A DNA stretch of 64,000 nt from Clostridiales bacterium (GCA_004554585.1 SFLH01000012.1:1-64000), one strand, 5' to 3'. Shown: positions 51,864 through 60,638, counted from the first letter of the stretch. Translations and numbers: made by a program. Notes: generated from the sequence alone by a model not told the origin.

Positions 51864-51889
51864 AATTTTTTCCTTTCCCGCCTGGGGGC

Positions 51890-51910
51890 GCCCCCCCGCT
51901 CAGGGGGGGC
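51890..51910 (-). other. Hairpin between etfA and acyl-CoA dehydrogenase
   Basis: GCCCCCCC-GCTCA-GGGGGGGC, an 8-bp all-GC stem without T tail, in an 81-base intergenic gap. It may stabilise or process the transcript rather than end it. Confidence 0.5.
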
Positions 51911-51944
51911 ATCCGCAGGCTATTTTAATTTTTTTACTAACGAA

Positions 51945-52964
51945 TTAGTCCTTGTCTGCCAGGATCAGCTTGGTCAGAGCGGGGCAGACATCATACAGGT
52001 TGCCGATAACGCCCAGGTCGGCCACGCCGAAGATGGGAGCCTCGGGGTCCTTGTTGATGCAGACGATGAAGTCGGAGGAGCCCATGCCAGCCAGGTGCTG
52101 GATGGCGCCGGAAATGCCGCAGGCCACATACAGCTTGGGGCCGACGGTCTTACCGGTCTGACCGACCTGGTGGGAGTGGGGAATCCAGCCAGCGTCAACA
52201 GCGGCACGGGAGGAGCCCACAACGCCGCCCAGAGCGTCAGCCAGAGGCTTAATGGTGGTCTCGAAGCCCTCGGGGCCGCCCAGGCCACGACCGCCGGAGA
52301 CGATGATCTCAGCGCCTTCCAGGTCGACCTTCTCGCCTTCCTCAGCGATGGTCTCGATGAGCTTGATGCGGATCTTCTCAGCGGGGAAGACGAAATCAAC
52401 CTTCTCCACCTCAGCGGTGCGGTTGTAGTCAGGCTCCAGCTTCTTGTTCACGCCAGGACGGCAGGTGCCGATCTGGGGGAAAGTGAAGGGGCACAGAATG
52501 GTAGCCATCAGGTTACCACCGAAAGCGGGACGGGTCCAAGCGACCTTGCCGGTGGCCTCGTCGATGTCCAGAGAGGTGCAGTCGGCGGTCAGACCGGTCT
52601 TCAGACGGCCAGCAACACGGGGGCCCAGGTCACGGCCCATGGGGGAAGCGCCCATCAGGATGGTGGTGGGGCAGTCGGCCTCAACACAGTGGACGATAGC
52701 GGCAGTGTAAGCATCGGTGCTGTAGTGGCTGTAGACTTCGTCGTCCACCAGCAGAACCTTGTCGGCGCCGTAAGCGATGGCTTCCTTAACAGCCTCTTCG
52801 CAGTTGTAGCCAACCACCAGAGCCACGGTCTTGCCGCCCTGGATAGCAGCCAGGCGACGGCCGGGGTTCAGCAGCTCCAGGCCAACGTTTCTGGCCTTGC
52901 CGTCCTTGGTTTCAATAAAGACCCACAGGTCCTTGCTCTTTGCTTCATAGCTAGTCTGTAACAT
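51945..52964 (-). CDS. etfA: Electron transfer flavoprotein alpha subunit
   Basis: 339 residues from ATG 52964 after GGGGAGG. The N-terminal Etf fold (LWVFIETKDGKARNVGLELL) precedes the FAD domain with VSGGRGLGGPEGF, SSRAAVDAGW, HQVGQTGKTV and YVACGISGAIQH. It forms a heterodimer with EtfB. No ferredoxin extension is present. Order etfB-etfA-acd in one operon. Confidence 0.95.
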   Translation of the reverse strand: MLQTSYEAKSKDLWVFIETKDGKARNVGLELLNPGRRLAAIQGGKTVALVVGYNCEEAVKEAIAYGADKVLLVDDEVYSHYSTDAYTAAIVHCVEADCPTTILMGASPMGRDLGPRVAGRLKTGLTADCTSLDIDEATGKVAWTRPAFGGNLMATILCPFTFPQIGTCRPGVNKKLEPDYNRTAEVEKVDFVFPAEKIRIKLIETIAEEGEKVDLEGAEIIVSGGRGLGGPEGFETTIKPLADALGGVVGSSRAAVDAGWIPHSHQVGQTGKTVGPKLYVACGISGAIQHLAGMGSSDFIVCINKDPEAPIFGVADLGVIGNLYDVCPALTKLILADKD

Positions 52965-52985
52965 TGTTCTTCGTCCTCCCCTCTA

Positions 52986-53795
52986 TTAGATAATGCCCTT
53001 GTCCTTGAGCAGGTCGTACAGCTTCTTTGCGGACTCTTCAGGAGTCTCCTCCTTGATCTTCAGGCCGCCTTCCTTGCGAGGAGGAGTGAAGCTCTTCTTA
53101 ACCTTGGTGGGAGAACCCTTCAGGCCGGATCTCTCGACGTCCAGGCCGCAGTCAGCAGCGTTCAGAACGGGGATCTTGGCCTTGTTGGCAGCCATCTTGG
53201 ACTTGATGGTGGGGAAGCGGGGCTCATAGTCAGGCTTGGTCACGGTGACAGCGCAGGGGCAAGCCATCTCGAGGATCTCAAAGCCCTCTTCCAGCTCCTT
53301 CTTCACGCGCACGCCCTTGCCGTCCTCGGTGGGCCAAACTTCCCAAGCATAAGTAACCTGGGGAATGTCCAGATCCTCAGCGACCTGGGGGCCGACCTGA
53401 GCGGTATCGCCGTCGATGGCCTGCTTACCGAACATCAGCATATCAAACTTGATGCCCTCCAGCTCCTCGACCTTCTCCTTGGCCTTGGACAGGATGTAAC
53501 CGGTGGCCAGGGTGTCGGAGCCGCCGCAAGCGCGGTCGGAGACCAGATAAGCCTTGTCGCCGCCGACAGACAGGCACTCCTTCAGAGCGGCCAGAGCCTG
53601 CTCGGGACCCATGGACAGGACGACGATCTTGGTATCCTTGTACTTGTCCTTGATACGGGCAGCAGCTTCGAGTGCATAGGCATCGAAGGGGCTGACGATG
53701 GCGGGAACGCCTTCACGCATCAGGGTGTTGGTCTCGGGATCAATTTTGATAATGGTCGTGTCCGGCACTTGTTTAATGCAAACAAGTATGTTCAT
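52986..53795 (-). CDS. etfB: Electron transfer flavoprotein beta subunit
   Basis: 269 residues from ATG 53795. Starts with MNILVCIKQVPDT as EtfB proteins do. The motif AIDGDTAQVGPQVAE is the version found in clostridial, flavin-bifurcating Etf rather than mitochondrial-type Etf. This suggests NADH- and ferredoxin-coupled crotonyl-CoA reduction with the downstream dehydrogenase; bifurcation is inferred from the motif, not proven. C-terminus extends to KDKGII. First gene of the operon, preceded by a ~207-nt leader. Confidence 0.94.
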   Translation of the reverse strand: MNILVCIKQVPDTTIIKIDPETNTLMREGVPAIVSPFDAYALEAAARIKDKYKDTKIVVLSMGPEQALAALKECLSVGGDKAYLVSDRACGGSDTLATGYILSKAKEKVEELEGIKFDMLMFGKQAIDGDTAQVGPQVAEDLDIPQVTYAWEVWPTEDGKGVRVKKELEEGFEILEMACPCAVTVTKPDYEPRFPTIKSKMAANKAKIPVLNAADCGLDVERSGLKGSPTKVKKSFTPPRKEGGLKIKEETPEESAKKLYDLLKDKGII

Positions 53796-54002
53796 TTCTG
53801 ATTTCCCCCTATTTTTGATTTGTTTTATTTTGACTCCGCCGGCCCGGTCCTGCTTCCGCCTGGGGCAGAGGACCGAAGCTCTCCCCCGGGCATGGCAGCC
53901 CTGGACCCGCAGGGTCAGATAAACGCCGACCCGAAGTTCCCTCCGGTGGCAGACGTTTCGGGCGGAAAGGCGTCAAAACGGACGCTCTTCCAGAACATTA
54001 CG
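53796..54002 (-). other. Long leader of the etf-acd operon
   Basis: About 207 nt between predicted transcription start and etfB. On the minus strand GACCC-TGC-GGGTC and a larger GGTCCT...AGGACC pairing are visible. No standard riboswitch recognised. The adjoining stretch 54015-54175 up to lysC holds the -35 and an AT-rich, T-tract-rich sequence with no gene. Confidence 0.45.
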
Positions 54003-54008
54003 GTGTGT

Positions 54009-54037
54009 ATTATAGCAAAGGATGTTTCAAATTACAA
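54009..54037 (-). promoter_or_regulatory. Promoter of etf-acd operon
   Basis: TTGTAA (54037-54032), a 17-bp spacer, and TATAAT (54014-54009). Confidence 0.78.
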
Positions 54038-54175
54038 GACGGGAAAGTCTCCCTTGGGAAAAAAATTTTCCCTTGTTCCCTCTCGAATTTGGTCGTTTCG
54101 CCCAAACAGAACCAAGGAGCTCTTGTTTCCGCTTCCTCCCCTGTCGGATTGTCCTGTTTTCGCCGGTTTTTTCCC

Positions 54176-55390
54176 TTATTCTCCAAAGAACTTGTCGTGG
54201 ATGGCCTGCACCGCCGGATTGGCATCGGCCTCGTCCAAGAGGACGGAAACCTTGATCTCACTGGTGGAGATCATGCGGATGTTGATGTCCGCGTCGTACA
54301 GGGCGCCGAACATCTTGGCGGCAACGCCGGCGTTGTCCACCATGCCGGCGCCCACGATGGAAACCTTCACCACATTCTTGTCCACGTCGATGTGGTCAAA
54401 GGCCAGGCTGCTCTTGTGGCTCTGGAGCAGTTCCACCGCCTGGTCCACGTCGCTGCGGCGGACGGTAAAGCTGATGTCCTGGGTGTCGTTCCGGCCGATG
54501 GACTGGAGGATGATGTCCACGTTGATGTTCTGCTGGCCCAGCAGGGAGAACACCTTATAAGCAATGCCGGGCTTATCCTCCACCCCCACCAGGGCCAGGC
54601 GGGCCACGTTCTTATCCTTGGCAACGCCGCTGATTTGGGTCTTTTCCATCTGTTTCGCAACCTCCTTGACTTTAGTGCCCGGCTTCTTCTCGAAGCTGGA
54701 AAGCACTTCCAAATTCACCTGATATTTCTTGGCCAATTCCACCGAACGGTTGTGGAGCACCTGGGCGCCCAGGCTGGCCAGCTCCAGCATCTCGTCAAAG
54801 GTGATCTCGTCCAGCTTTCTGGCCCCTTTGACATAGCGGGGATCGGCGGTGTAGATGCCGTCCACGTCGGTGTAAATCTGGCACAGGTCAGCCTTCAGGG
54901 CCGCCGCCAGCGCCACGGCGGACGTGTCAGACCCGCCCCGGCCCAGGGTGGTCACATCGCCGTACTTGTTGATGCCCTGGAAGCCGGTGACGATGACGAT
55001 GGAGTGGCTCCGATCCAGCTCGGACTGCACCCGCTCCACGTCGATCTTCTTGATGCGCGCGCTGCTGTAGCTGCTGTTGGTCTGCACGCCGGCCTGCCAG
55101 CCGGTCAGAGAGACCACCGGCAACCCCAGGGCCTCAATGGCCATGGCGCACAGGGAGCAGGAGATCTGCTCGCCGGTGGACAGGAGCATATCCATCTCCC
55201 GCCGGGAGGCGTTGGGGTTAATCTCCTTAGCTTTCTCGATGAGTTCATCGGTGGTGTCTCCCTGGGCGGAGAGCACGGCCACCACCCGGTTTCCCTGGCG
55301 GTAGGTGTCCGCGATGATCTGCGCCACGTTGCGCAGACGCTCCGCGTTGGCCACCGAAGTGCCGCCGAATTTCTGTACAATCAGTCCCAT
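54176..55390 (-). CDS. lysC: Aspartate kinase
   Basis: 404 residues from ATG 55390 after AGGAGGT. The kinase domain starts GLIVQKFGGTSVANAERL; other sites are TTLGRGGSDTSAVALAA and TDVDGIYTADPR. The C-terminal half has two ACT domains (about 265-400; VGVEDKPGIAYKVF, VSIVGAGMVDNAGVAA), so feedback control by lysine and/or threonine is expected. First step of the aspartate family pathway (Lys, Thr, Met). Last gene of ACT protein-hom-lysC. Confidence 0.95.
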   Translation of the reverse strand: MGLIVQKFGGTSVANAERLRNVAQIIADTYRQGNRVVAVLSAQGDTTDELIEKAKEINPNASRREMDMLLSTGEQISCSLCAMAIEALGLPVVSLTGWQAGVQTNSSYSSARIKKIDVERVQSELDRSHSIVIVTGFQGINKYGDVTTLGRGGSDTSAVALAAALKADLCQIYTDVDGIYTADPRYVKGARKLDEITFDEMLELASLGAQVLHNRSVELAKKYQVNLEVLSSFEKKPGTKVKEVAKQMEKTQISGVAKDKNVARLALVGVEDKPGIAYKVFSLLGQQNINVDIILQSIGRNDTQDISFTVRRSDVDQAVELLQSHKSSLAFDHIDVDKNVVKVSIVGAGMVDNAGVAAKMFGALYDADINIRMISTSEIKVSVLLDEADANPAVQAIHDKFFGE

Positions 55391-55494
55391 CTCAACATAC
55401 CTCCTGTCACCCGGCGCCTCTTGCCGCCGGGGGGAACGAGATTGTTTTTGCTGCGTTCTTGCTCTGCTATCCTATGCGCTGAACCGGAAAAGGG

Positions 55495-56688
55495 TCAGTC
55501 CAGCACCCGGATGACCGCCAGCACGTCCTTGCCTGCCAAGACGCTCTCCAGCTGGGGCCGAGTCATGGCCGAGGTGATCCAGCCGCTCTCCCCCGGCTGG
55601 GCCTGGGGGATGGTCAGCCGCTGGCCGGACAGCTCCCCTTGGGCCAGACGGACGTACCACTGGCTAGGTAGGTCGTCCACCGAAGCCACGCACTCGGGGC
55701 GGTTGGGGGCCCAGGGGCGATAGCTGGCCCGCTCCAGCTGGCGGGCGGCAGCGATCACGTCGGCCACCACCGCACTGGCGGTGGGCAGCTTGCCGGCGCC
55801 CCGGCCATAGAACATCACATCGCCGGTGGCGTTGCCTTTGACGGTGATGGCGTTGAACACGTCCTCCACCCCGGCCAGGGGATTCTGCAGGCTGACAAAG
55901 TGGGGCTCCACATAGGCACAGACCTTGCCGCCATCCTGGGCGATGGCTCGACCCAGGAGCTTAATGCGTCGTCCACAGGCGTCGGCATAGGCCTCGTCTG
56001 CCAAAGTGATCTGGGTGATCCCTCGTGTGGGCACCTGGTCGGGCTGCAGATGCCAGCCGAAGGCGATGGAAGAGAGGATGCACAGCTTGCGGCAGGTGTC
56101 CTGTCCCTCCACATCGGCAGTGGGGTCCTGCTCGGCATAGCCGTTGGCCTGAGCCCCCTTCAGGGCCTGTTCAAAAGGAATACCGTCCTGGACCATGCGG
56201 GTGAAGATGTAGTTGGCCGTCCCGTTGAGGATGCCGCAGATCTCCAAAATGTCATTGGCGGCCATGCAGTCGCTCAGCGGCCGCAGAATGGGGATGCCCC
56301 CGCCCACGCTGGCCTCAAAGAGATAGACCACGCCGTGCTCCGCCGCCAGCTGGAGCAGCCGGGGGCCGTGCTTGGCCACCAGTTCCTTGTTGGAGGTGAC
56401 CACGCTCTTGCCCGCTTTCAGGGCCCGCTCGGTAAAGTCCAGCGCGGCGCCCACGCCACCAATGGTCTCAATGACCACCCCCACCGACGGGTCATGCTCG
56501 ATGACCGAGAAGTCCTGCACAAAGCAGTCCGCAAAGGGGCTGCCAGGGAACTGGCGCACATCCAGAATGTATTTCAGCTCAATCAGCTCATCGGCCTTTT
56601 TGTGCAGGCCGTCGCCCTGGCCGGTGAGGACCTCCGCTACGCCGGAGCCTACCACGCCAAAGCCTAAAATTGCTGCGTTTACCATCAT
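55495..56688 (-). CDS. hom: Homoserine dehydrogenase
   Basis: 397 residues. NAD(P)-binding N-terminus AAILGFGVVGSGVAEVL, TSNKELVAKHG, VGGGIPILRPL with the catalytic Lys/Asp stretch DVEGQDTCRKLCIL, and VMFYGRGAGKLPTASAVVADV. The C-terminal ~80 residues form an ACT domain (YVRLAQGELSG...). It reduces aspartate semialdehyde to homoserine. 45 bases after the ACT gene, ~105 bases before lysC. Confidence 0.94.
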   Translation of the reverse strand: MMVNAAILGFGVVGSGVAEVLTGQGDGLHKKADELIELKYILDVRQFPGSPFADCFVQDFSVIEHDPSVGVVIETIGGVGAALDFTERALKAGKSVVTSNKELVAKHGPRLLQLAAEHGVVYLFEASVGGGIPILRPLSDCMAANDILEICGILNGTANYIFTRMVQDGIPFEQALKGAQANGYAEQDPTADVEGQDTCRKLCILSSIAFGWHLQPDQVPTRGITQITLADEAYADACGRRIKLLGRAIAQDGGKVCAYVEPHFVSLQNPLAGVEDVFNAITVKGNATGDVMFYGRGAGKLPTASAVVADVIAAARQLERASYRPWAPNRPECVASVDDLPSQWYVRLAQGELSGQRLTIPQAQPGESGWITSAMTRPQLESVLAGKDVLAVIRVLD

Positions 56689-56733
56689 TCGATTCCATCC
56701 TTTTCTTTTCCAATTGTCTGCACACTGGCTGGC

Positions 56734-57174
56734 TCAGCCGGCCAGGATCTCACTCCGCAGGACGCCGTCGGCCCCATCCAGCCGGGCCAGCAGGTCCTGC
56801 AGGCTCTCCCGCAGGCCCGAGGTTTCCGCATTTACCGTCACCACAGCCCGACCGTTGATGGGCAGGCCCTGGTTGATGGTGAGGATGTTGGCCCCGGAGT
56901 CAGCGAAGAGGTTGAGCACGTGGGAGAGAATCCCCGGCTCGTCCTTGAGCATGATCTGAAAGGTAACGATCCGCCCGTGGAGCATATCCTGAAAGGGGCG
57001 GACGGCGTCCTTATATTTATAAAACGCGCTGCGGCTGATGCCCGCCAGCTGGACCGCCTGATTGACCGTCTCAGCTTCCCCGGTGTCCAGCAGATATCTG
57101 GCCTGGACCACCTTGCGAAAGATCTCCGGCAGCACGTCTGCCTCTACAATATAATAATTGGGCGTTTTAGCCAT
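56734..57174 (-). CDS. ACT-domain protein (UPF0735/PheB type)
   Basis: 146 residues from ATG 57174 after GGAGG. An N-terminal HTH-like region (AETVNQAVQLAGISRSAFYKY) precedes an ACT domain at about 70-143 (IMLKDEPGILSHVLNLFADS, TINQGLPINGRAVV). PheB-type proteins sit next to hom in Bacillus and many Firmicutes; an amino-acid-responsive regulatory role is presumed. First gene of the hom-lysC operon. Confidence 0.88.
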   Translation of the reverse strand: MAKTPNYYIVEADVLPEIFRKVVQARYLLDTGEAETVNQAVQLAGISRSAFYKYKDAVRPFQDMLHGRIVTFQIMLKDEPGILSHVLNLFADSGANILTINQGLPINGRAVVTVNAETSGLRESLQDLLARLDGADGVLRSEILAG

Positions 57175-57217
57175 GGTTCGCCTCCGTTTCCTGGTCAAGT
57201 TCCTTGGTGCGAGGGAT

Positions 57218-57246
57218 ATTCTATCACATCTGTCCTCCCATGGCAA
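57218..57246 (-). promoter_or_regulatory. Promoter of ACT-hom-lysC operon
   Basis: TTGCCA (57246-57241), a 17-bp spacer, and TAGAAT (57223-57218). Confidence 0.72.
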
Positions 57247-57310
57247 CCCAAAGTATTTGTCTGAACGACAGTTTTTCCTCCTCTTTTTTCTTCGTTTCGG
57301 TCATATCACG

Positions 57311-57344
57311 CAAAAAGCGGACCCCGCCGGAAAGCGGGGTCCGC
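57311..57344 (-). terminator. Terminator of class A PBP gene
   Basis: A 12-bp stem AGCGGACCCCGC / GCGGGGTCCGCT, with TTTTT following on the minus strand. Confidence 0.88.
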
Positions 57345-57360
57345 TGGTGGGAGCTATTGC

Positions 57361-59802
57361 TCAGCTGGCAAGGGGCCTCCCACGCCGCCGCCGACCGGTG
57401 GTCTCCTCGCCCCCCTCAGCCGGAGGCTGTGCGGGGTCGGTTGCGCCGCCGTCACCGGTGCCGGGATCGGTGGTCTCGCCGCCGTCGCCGGTGCCGGGAT
57501 CGGTGGTCTCGCCGGGATCCTCAGTATCCGTGGGATCCTCGGTCGTTGTCTGGACCTTGTGGACTGTGCAGGTGCCGGTGGGCACGTCATCAATATAGAA
57601 GGTGCCAGTAATCAAATGTCCCGAGCAGGCCGGGCCGGGCAGCATCCCGCTGACGGCGCAATAGGTCACCGTCTTGAGGTTGGAGGCATCCGGCTGGTCG
57701 AAGTCCTTATAGGGCAGGTCCTTGTGGACCTCCTGCATCACTTGCCTCCACAAGGTGGTGGAGGGGTTGCCCAGGTAGCTGGCCAAGGCCTCCTGCTGGT
57801 CGTAGCCTGTCCACACCGCCGCGGTGTAATAGGGGGTATACCCCACGAACCACAGGTCCTTGCGGGAGGTGGTGGTACCGGTCTTGCCGGCGATCTCCTG
57901 GCCGCTGAAGTTGGCAGCGGTACCGGTGGCGCCGCTACCGCCGGTGACCACGTTCTGAAGCATGTCGTTCATGTAGAACGTGGTGCGCTCGGAGAGGTTG
58001 TTCTCCTCGGTCACCGTCTCATTGCGCAGGAGAATTTCTTTATTGCTGTCCAGAACCATCGTATAGGTCTTGGGCTCAATATAGGTCCCCTGCCGGGGGA
58101 AGACGGAATAGGCTGCCGCCATTTCATAGGTGCTCACGCCCTTGGTCAGGCCGCCCAGGCCCAGCTGGGCCAGGCCGATGTCCGTGTAGGTGGTGCCGTT
58201 CTTGGTCCAGGCCCGGGTCAGCTCAATGTGGAACTTGTCCTGCATGAAGTTGAAGCTGGTCTCGGTGCCCACCATGTCCAGCACTTTCACCGCCACGGTG
58301 TTGATGGACTCCTGGACTGCCTGGGCAACGGTGACGTTGCCTTTGTACACACCAGAGGCGTTCACAGGCCAGTCTCTGCCGTCGATCTTGCCCCAGGGGC
58401 TGTCCTCCACCACCGTAGTGGGCAGGACCTTCCCCAGTTCAATGGCCGGGGCATACACGGCCAGGGGTTTGATGGACGAACCCGGGGGCCGCTTGCTGCT
58501 GGTAGCTCGGTTCAGGCTGCGGCTGGCAGTCTTCTCGCCCATGCCGCCGGCCATAGCCACCACCTCACCGCTCTCGTTGTCGATGATGGTGATGGCCGAC
58601 TGGAGTTGCTGGCCACTGGCAGAGGTCACGTTCAGGTTGCTCTGATCGCCGTAGATCTTGTCCACTGCCGCCTGGACGTCGGGGTTCATGCAGGAGTAGA
58701 TCTCCAGACCGCCGGAGAAGACCTTGTCCTTGGCATACTGCTCGGACCAATTATACGTCTCCATCAGGTCGTCAATGACGTCGTCGATGACCTGGTCCTC
58801 GTACCAGGAATAGACGGTGTTGGTCGACTGGGTGGAGTCGCCGCTCTCGCCGTTCTCGTTGAAGTGGAGCTCTTCTGCCACTGCCTCGTCATACTCCTCC
58901 TGGGTGATATAACCCTGCTCGAGCATGGCGAAGAGGATGGTCTCCTGGCGCTCCTTGTTGAAGTCCTTGGCGGTTTTGACCTCTCCGGTCTCCGGGTCGG
59001 TGACCTCCAGGGTGCCCAGGGGGTTGTACTTAGAGGGGTTGTTGGTGATGCCAATGAGGCTGGCACATTCGGCCAGAGAAAGCTCAGAAACGTGCTTGCC
59101 GAAGTAGGTATAGGCGGCGGTGTAGACGCCGTTGCATCCCTGGCCCAGGTAGATATAGTTGAGGTAGGCCTCTAGGATATCTTCCTTGGAATAGTTTTTC
59201 TCAAACTCCAAGGCGCGGAAAATCTCCATGATCTTTCGCTTGACGGTAACCTCATCGTCGTTGGTCATGTTCTTGATCAGCTGTTGGGTCAGGGTGGAAC
59301 CGCCCTGAATGTCCTGGCCGGTAAACATGAGGCTGATGGCCTTGGCCGTGCGCACCCAGTCCACACCATTGTGCTTGTAGAAGCGCTTGTCCTCGATGGC
59401 CACGGCTGCGTTCTGGAGATCTTTGGGGATCTCATCCAGCTCCACCCAGACACGGTTTTCGCTGCCGTACAGGCTCTGGGTCACTTCGTAGTCCCCGGTA
59501 TCCGGGTCTTTGGACAGGATGGTGCTGGTCAGGTTGGGGTTATATTCGGTCATTTCCAGGCTGGCGTTGGGGATGATGACGTTTTTGATATACACCGCCG
59601 CCATACACAGCAGCATGGCCCCGGTGATGAGAATGATGAGCACGATGGTCATGACGATCTTAAACGCCTTGCCGTGCTTTTTCCCCTTGCGCTTGGATAC
59701 TTTGCCCCGGGAATCCTTGGGATTCCTACCGGTTCCGGAGGCTCGCGCCTCCCGAGAATCCCGGGGGTCCCTGGCGGGACGTGCGTCTCGATTATGATCC
59801 AA
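57361..59802 (-). CDS. Class A penicillin-binding protein (PBP1A-type)
   Basis: 813 residues from TTG 59802, 7 bases after GGAGG; the ATG further upstream (59856) lacks a ribosome site. A basic, disordered cytosolic N-terminus (RDPRDSREARAS, KRKGKKHGK) leads to one membrane helix at about 50-72. Next the GT51 glycosyltransferase (catalytic Glu in IEDKRFYKHNG; GGSTLTQQLIKNM; NYIYLGQGCNG), then the transpeptidase with Ser in PGSSIKPL, SxN in ESINTVAV and KTG in AGKTGTT. The tail is Asp/Pro/Gly/Thr-rich, with two copies of TTDPGTGDGG. It polymerises and cross-links peptidoglycan outside the membrane. Monocistronic. Confidence 0.94.
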   Translation of the reverse strand: MDHNRDARPARDPRDSREARASGTGRNPKDSRGKVSKRKGKKHGKAFKIVMTIVLIILITGAMLLCMAAVYIKNVIIPNASLEMTEYNPNLTSTILSKDPDTGDYEVTQSLYGSENRVWVELDEIPKDLQNAAVAIEDKRFYKHNGVDWVRTAKAISLMFTGQDIQGGSTLTQQLIKNMTNDDEVTVKRKIMEIFRALEFEKNYSKEDILEAYLNYIYLGQGCNGVYTAAYTYFGKHVSELSLAECASLIGITNNPSKYNPLGTLEVTDPETGEVKTAKDFNKERQETILFAMLEQGYITQEEYDEAVAEELHFNENGESGDSTQSTNTVYSWYEDQVIDDVIDDLMETYNWSEQYAKDKVFSGGLEIYSCMNPDVQAAVDKIYGDQSNLNVTSASGQQLQSAITIIDNESGEVVAMAGGMGEKTASRSLNRATSSKRPPGSSIKPLAVYAPAIELGKVLPTTVVEDSPWGKIDGRDWPVNASGVYKGNVTVAQAVQESINTVAVKVLDMVGTETSFNFMQDKFHIELTRAWTKNGTTYTDIGLAQLGLGGLTKGVSTYEMAAAYSVFPRQGTYIEPKTYTMVLDSNKEILLRNETVTEENNLSERTTFYMNDMLQNVVTGGSGATGTAANFSGQEIAGKTGTTTSRKDLWFVGYTPYYTAAVWTGYDQQEALASYLGNPSTTLWRQVMQEVHKDLPYKDFDQPDASNLKTVTYCAVSGMLPGPACSGHLITGTFYIDDVPTGTCTVHKVQTTTEDPTDTEDPGETTDPGTGDGGETTDPGTGDGGATDPAQPPAEGGEETTGRRRRGRPLAS

Positions 59803-59910
59803 ATTGACACCTCCGTGTATCGTTGTCCTATGGGAGAGGAGAGTTTCCGCCTCCAAAAGGGGGGCGGCCGGGTCTCCACGTCAACGGGCATACCCGCGCT
59901 TATTTTATGT

Positions 59911-59938
59911 ATTATACCACAGGATTCCAATTTGTCTA
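59911..59938 (-). promoter_or_regulatory. Promoter of class A PBP gene
   Basis: TAGACA (59938-59933), a 16-bp spacer, and TATAAT (59916-59911). Confidence 0.7.
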
Positions 59939-59996
59939 TCCGTGGGGAGAAAGGTTTTTCGGGGAAACTTCCCCAAAACTTTTCTCCCCTTTGCTC

Positions 59997-60025
59997 TTGC
60001 TTTTTTCATTTTCACAAGGTACAAT
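59997..60025 (+). promoter_or_regulatory. Promoter of DUF1292 gene
   Basis: TTGCTT (59997-60002), a 17-bp spacer, and TACAAT (60020-60025). Confidence 0.7.
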
Positions 60026-60054
60026 GTGTACACACAGACAAAGGAGAAGCACCC

Positions 60055-60348
60055 ATGAGCGAAGAATACGGCGCTAATTTTATCACCGTGACCGACGAAG
60101 ACGGCAACGAATTTGAGCTGGAACATTTGGACACCCTGGAGCTCAACGGCCAGACCTACCTGGCTTTCTTCCCCGCCGTGCAGGAGGGAGAAGAGGAAAA
60201 GGAAGAGGAGATGGGCCTGGTGATCCTCAAGGCCATCCAGGAAAACGGCGAGGAGATCCTCTCCACCCTGGACAGCGACGAAGAGATCGATGCCGTCTAT
60301 CAGGAGTTCATGAAAGAACTCTTTTCCGACGAGGAAGATGAGGACTGA
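60055..60348 (+). CDS. DUF1292 (YrzB-like) protein
   Basis: 97 residues from ATG 60055 after AAAGGAG. A strongly acidic small protein: NFITVTDEDGNEFELEHLDTL, NGQTYLAFFPA, then EEEEMGLVILKA-type strand and an acidic tail (FSDEEDED). This matches DUF1292 of Firmicutes, usually near alaS-ruvX-mltG, but here alone next to a 6S RNA candidate. Function unknown. Confidence 0.88.
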   Translation: MSEEYGANFITVTDEDGNEFELEHLDTLELNGQTYLAFFPAVQEGEEEKEEEMGLVILKAIQENGEEILSTLDSDEEIDAVYQEFMKELFSDEEDED

Positions 60349-60375
60349 TCCTCCCTTCCCCCGCTTTTTCTGAAA

Positions 60376-60568
60376 GATCGCCCTGCTCGGTGCGTGGAAA
60401 TGGACCCTTTTAAACCCACATTTCTCAAACGGGACGCTCACTCGGCGCGTGGTTCGCAGGCCTCCCGGCTTCGGCTGGAAGTTGGAAGTGATAAAGCGCG
60501 GCGGAGGCAACCCACCTGCCATCTCGTGCAGGTTTTAATTGGGTCCCCACGGCCAGAGCGGGGCTTTC
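60376..60568 (+). ncRNA. ssrS: 6S RNA candidate (ssrS)
   Basis: A non-coding stretch of about 190 nt that folds as one long rod. The closing helix pairs GCCCTGCTC (60380-60388) with GAGCGGGGC (60556-60564), then CGTGG (60393-60397) with CCACG, and GGACCC (60402-60407) with GGGTCC (60541-60546). A large internal bubble follows, with a small hairpin ACCTGC/GCAGGT (60514-60533) on its 3' side. An upper arm pairs GGTT and GCCTCC (60451-60465) with GGAGGC and AACC (60503-60512). This closing stem, central bubble, 3'-side hairpin and apical arm is the 6S RNA plan in Firmicutes. A T-rich terminator follows at 60600-60638. 6S RNA binds the vegetative RNA polymerase holoenzyme. A separate promoter is not obvious, so it may be processed from the DUF1292 transcript. 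Confidence 0.65.
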
Positions 60569-60599
60569 TGCCACAAGATATGGTTTTGCACCCAGGTTC

Positions 60600-60638
60600 C
60601 TCTGCCAGGCGCTTCGGCGTCCGGGCAGAGCCTTTTTT
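60600..60638 (+). terminator. Terminator after the 6S RNA candidate
   Basis: CTCTGCC...GCGC-TTCG-GCGT...GGGCAGAG (60600-60630), then CCTTTTTTT. A small second hairpin GCTGG-AGG-CCAGC with T6 follows at 60651-60669. From there to 60790 is T-rich sequence with no gene. Confidence 0.85.

Noticed and set aside
50586..52961. A 791-codon plus-strand open frame opposite the acd and etfA genes
   Set aside because: Artefact of biased codon use in highly expressed genes; low-complexity Leu/Gly/Ala product without a start signal.
53796..54175. Rex operator upstream of etfB
   Set aside because: No TTGTGAA...TTCACAA-like palindrome occurs; the similar-looking TTGTAATTTG is better explained as the -35.
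60349..60600. SRP RNA or RNase P RNA as the identity of the non-coding stretch
   Set aside because: The SRP domain IV core (GGTCCGGAAGGAAGCAGC-like) and the RNase P conserved GAGGAAAGTCC are both absent; the fold fits 6S RNA better.
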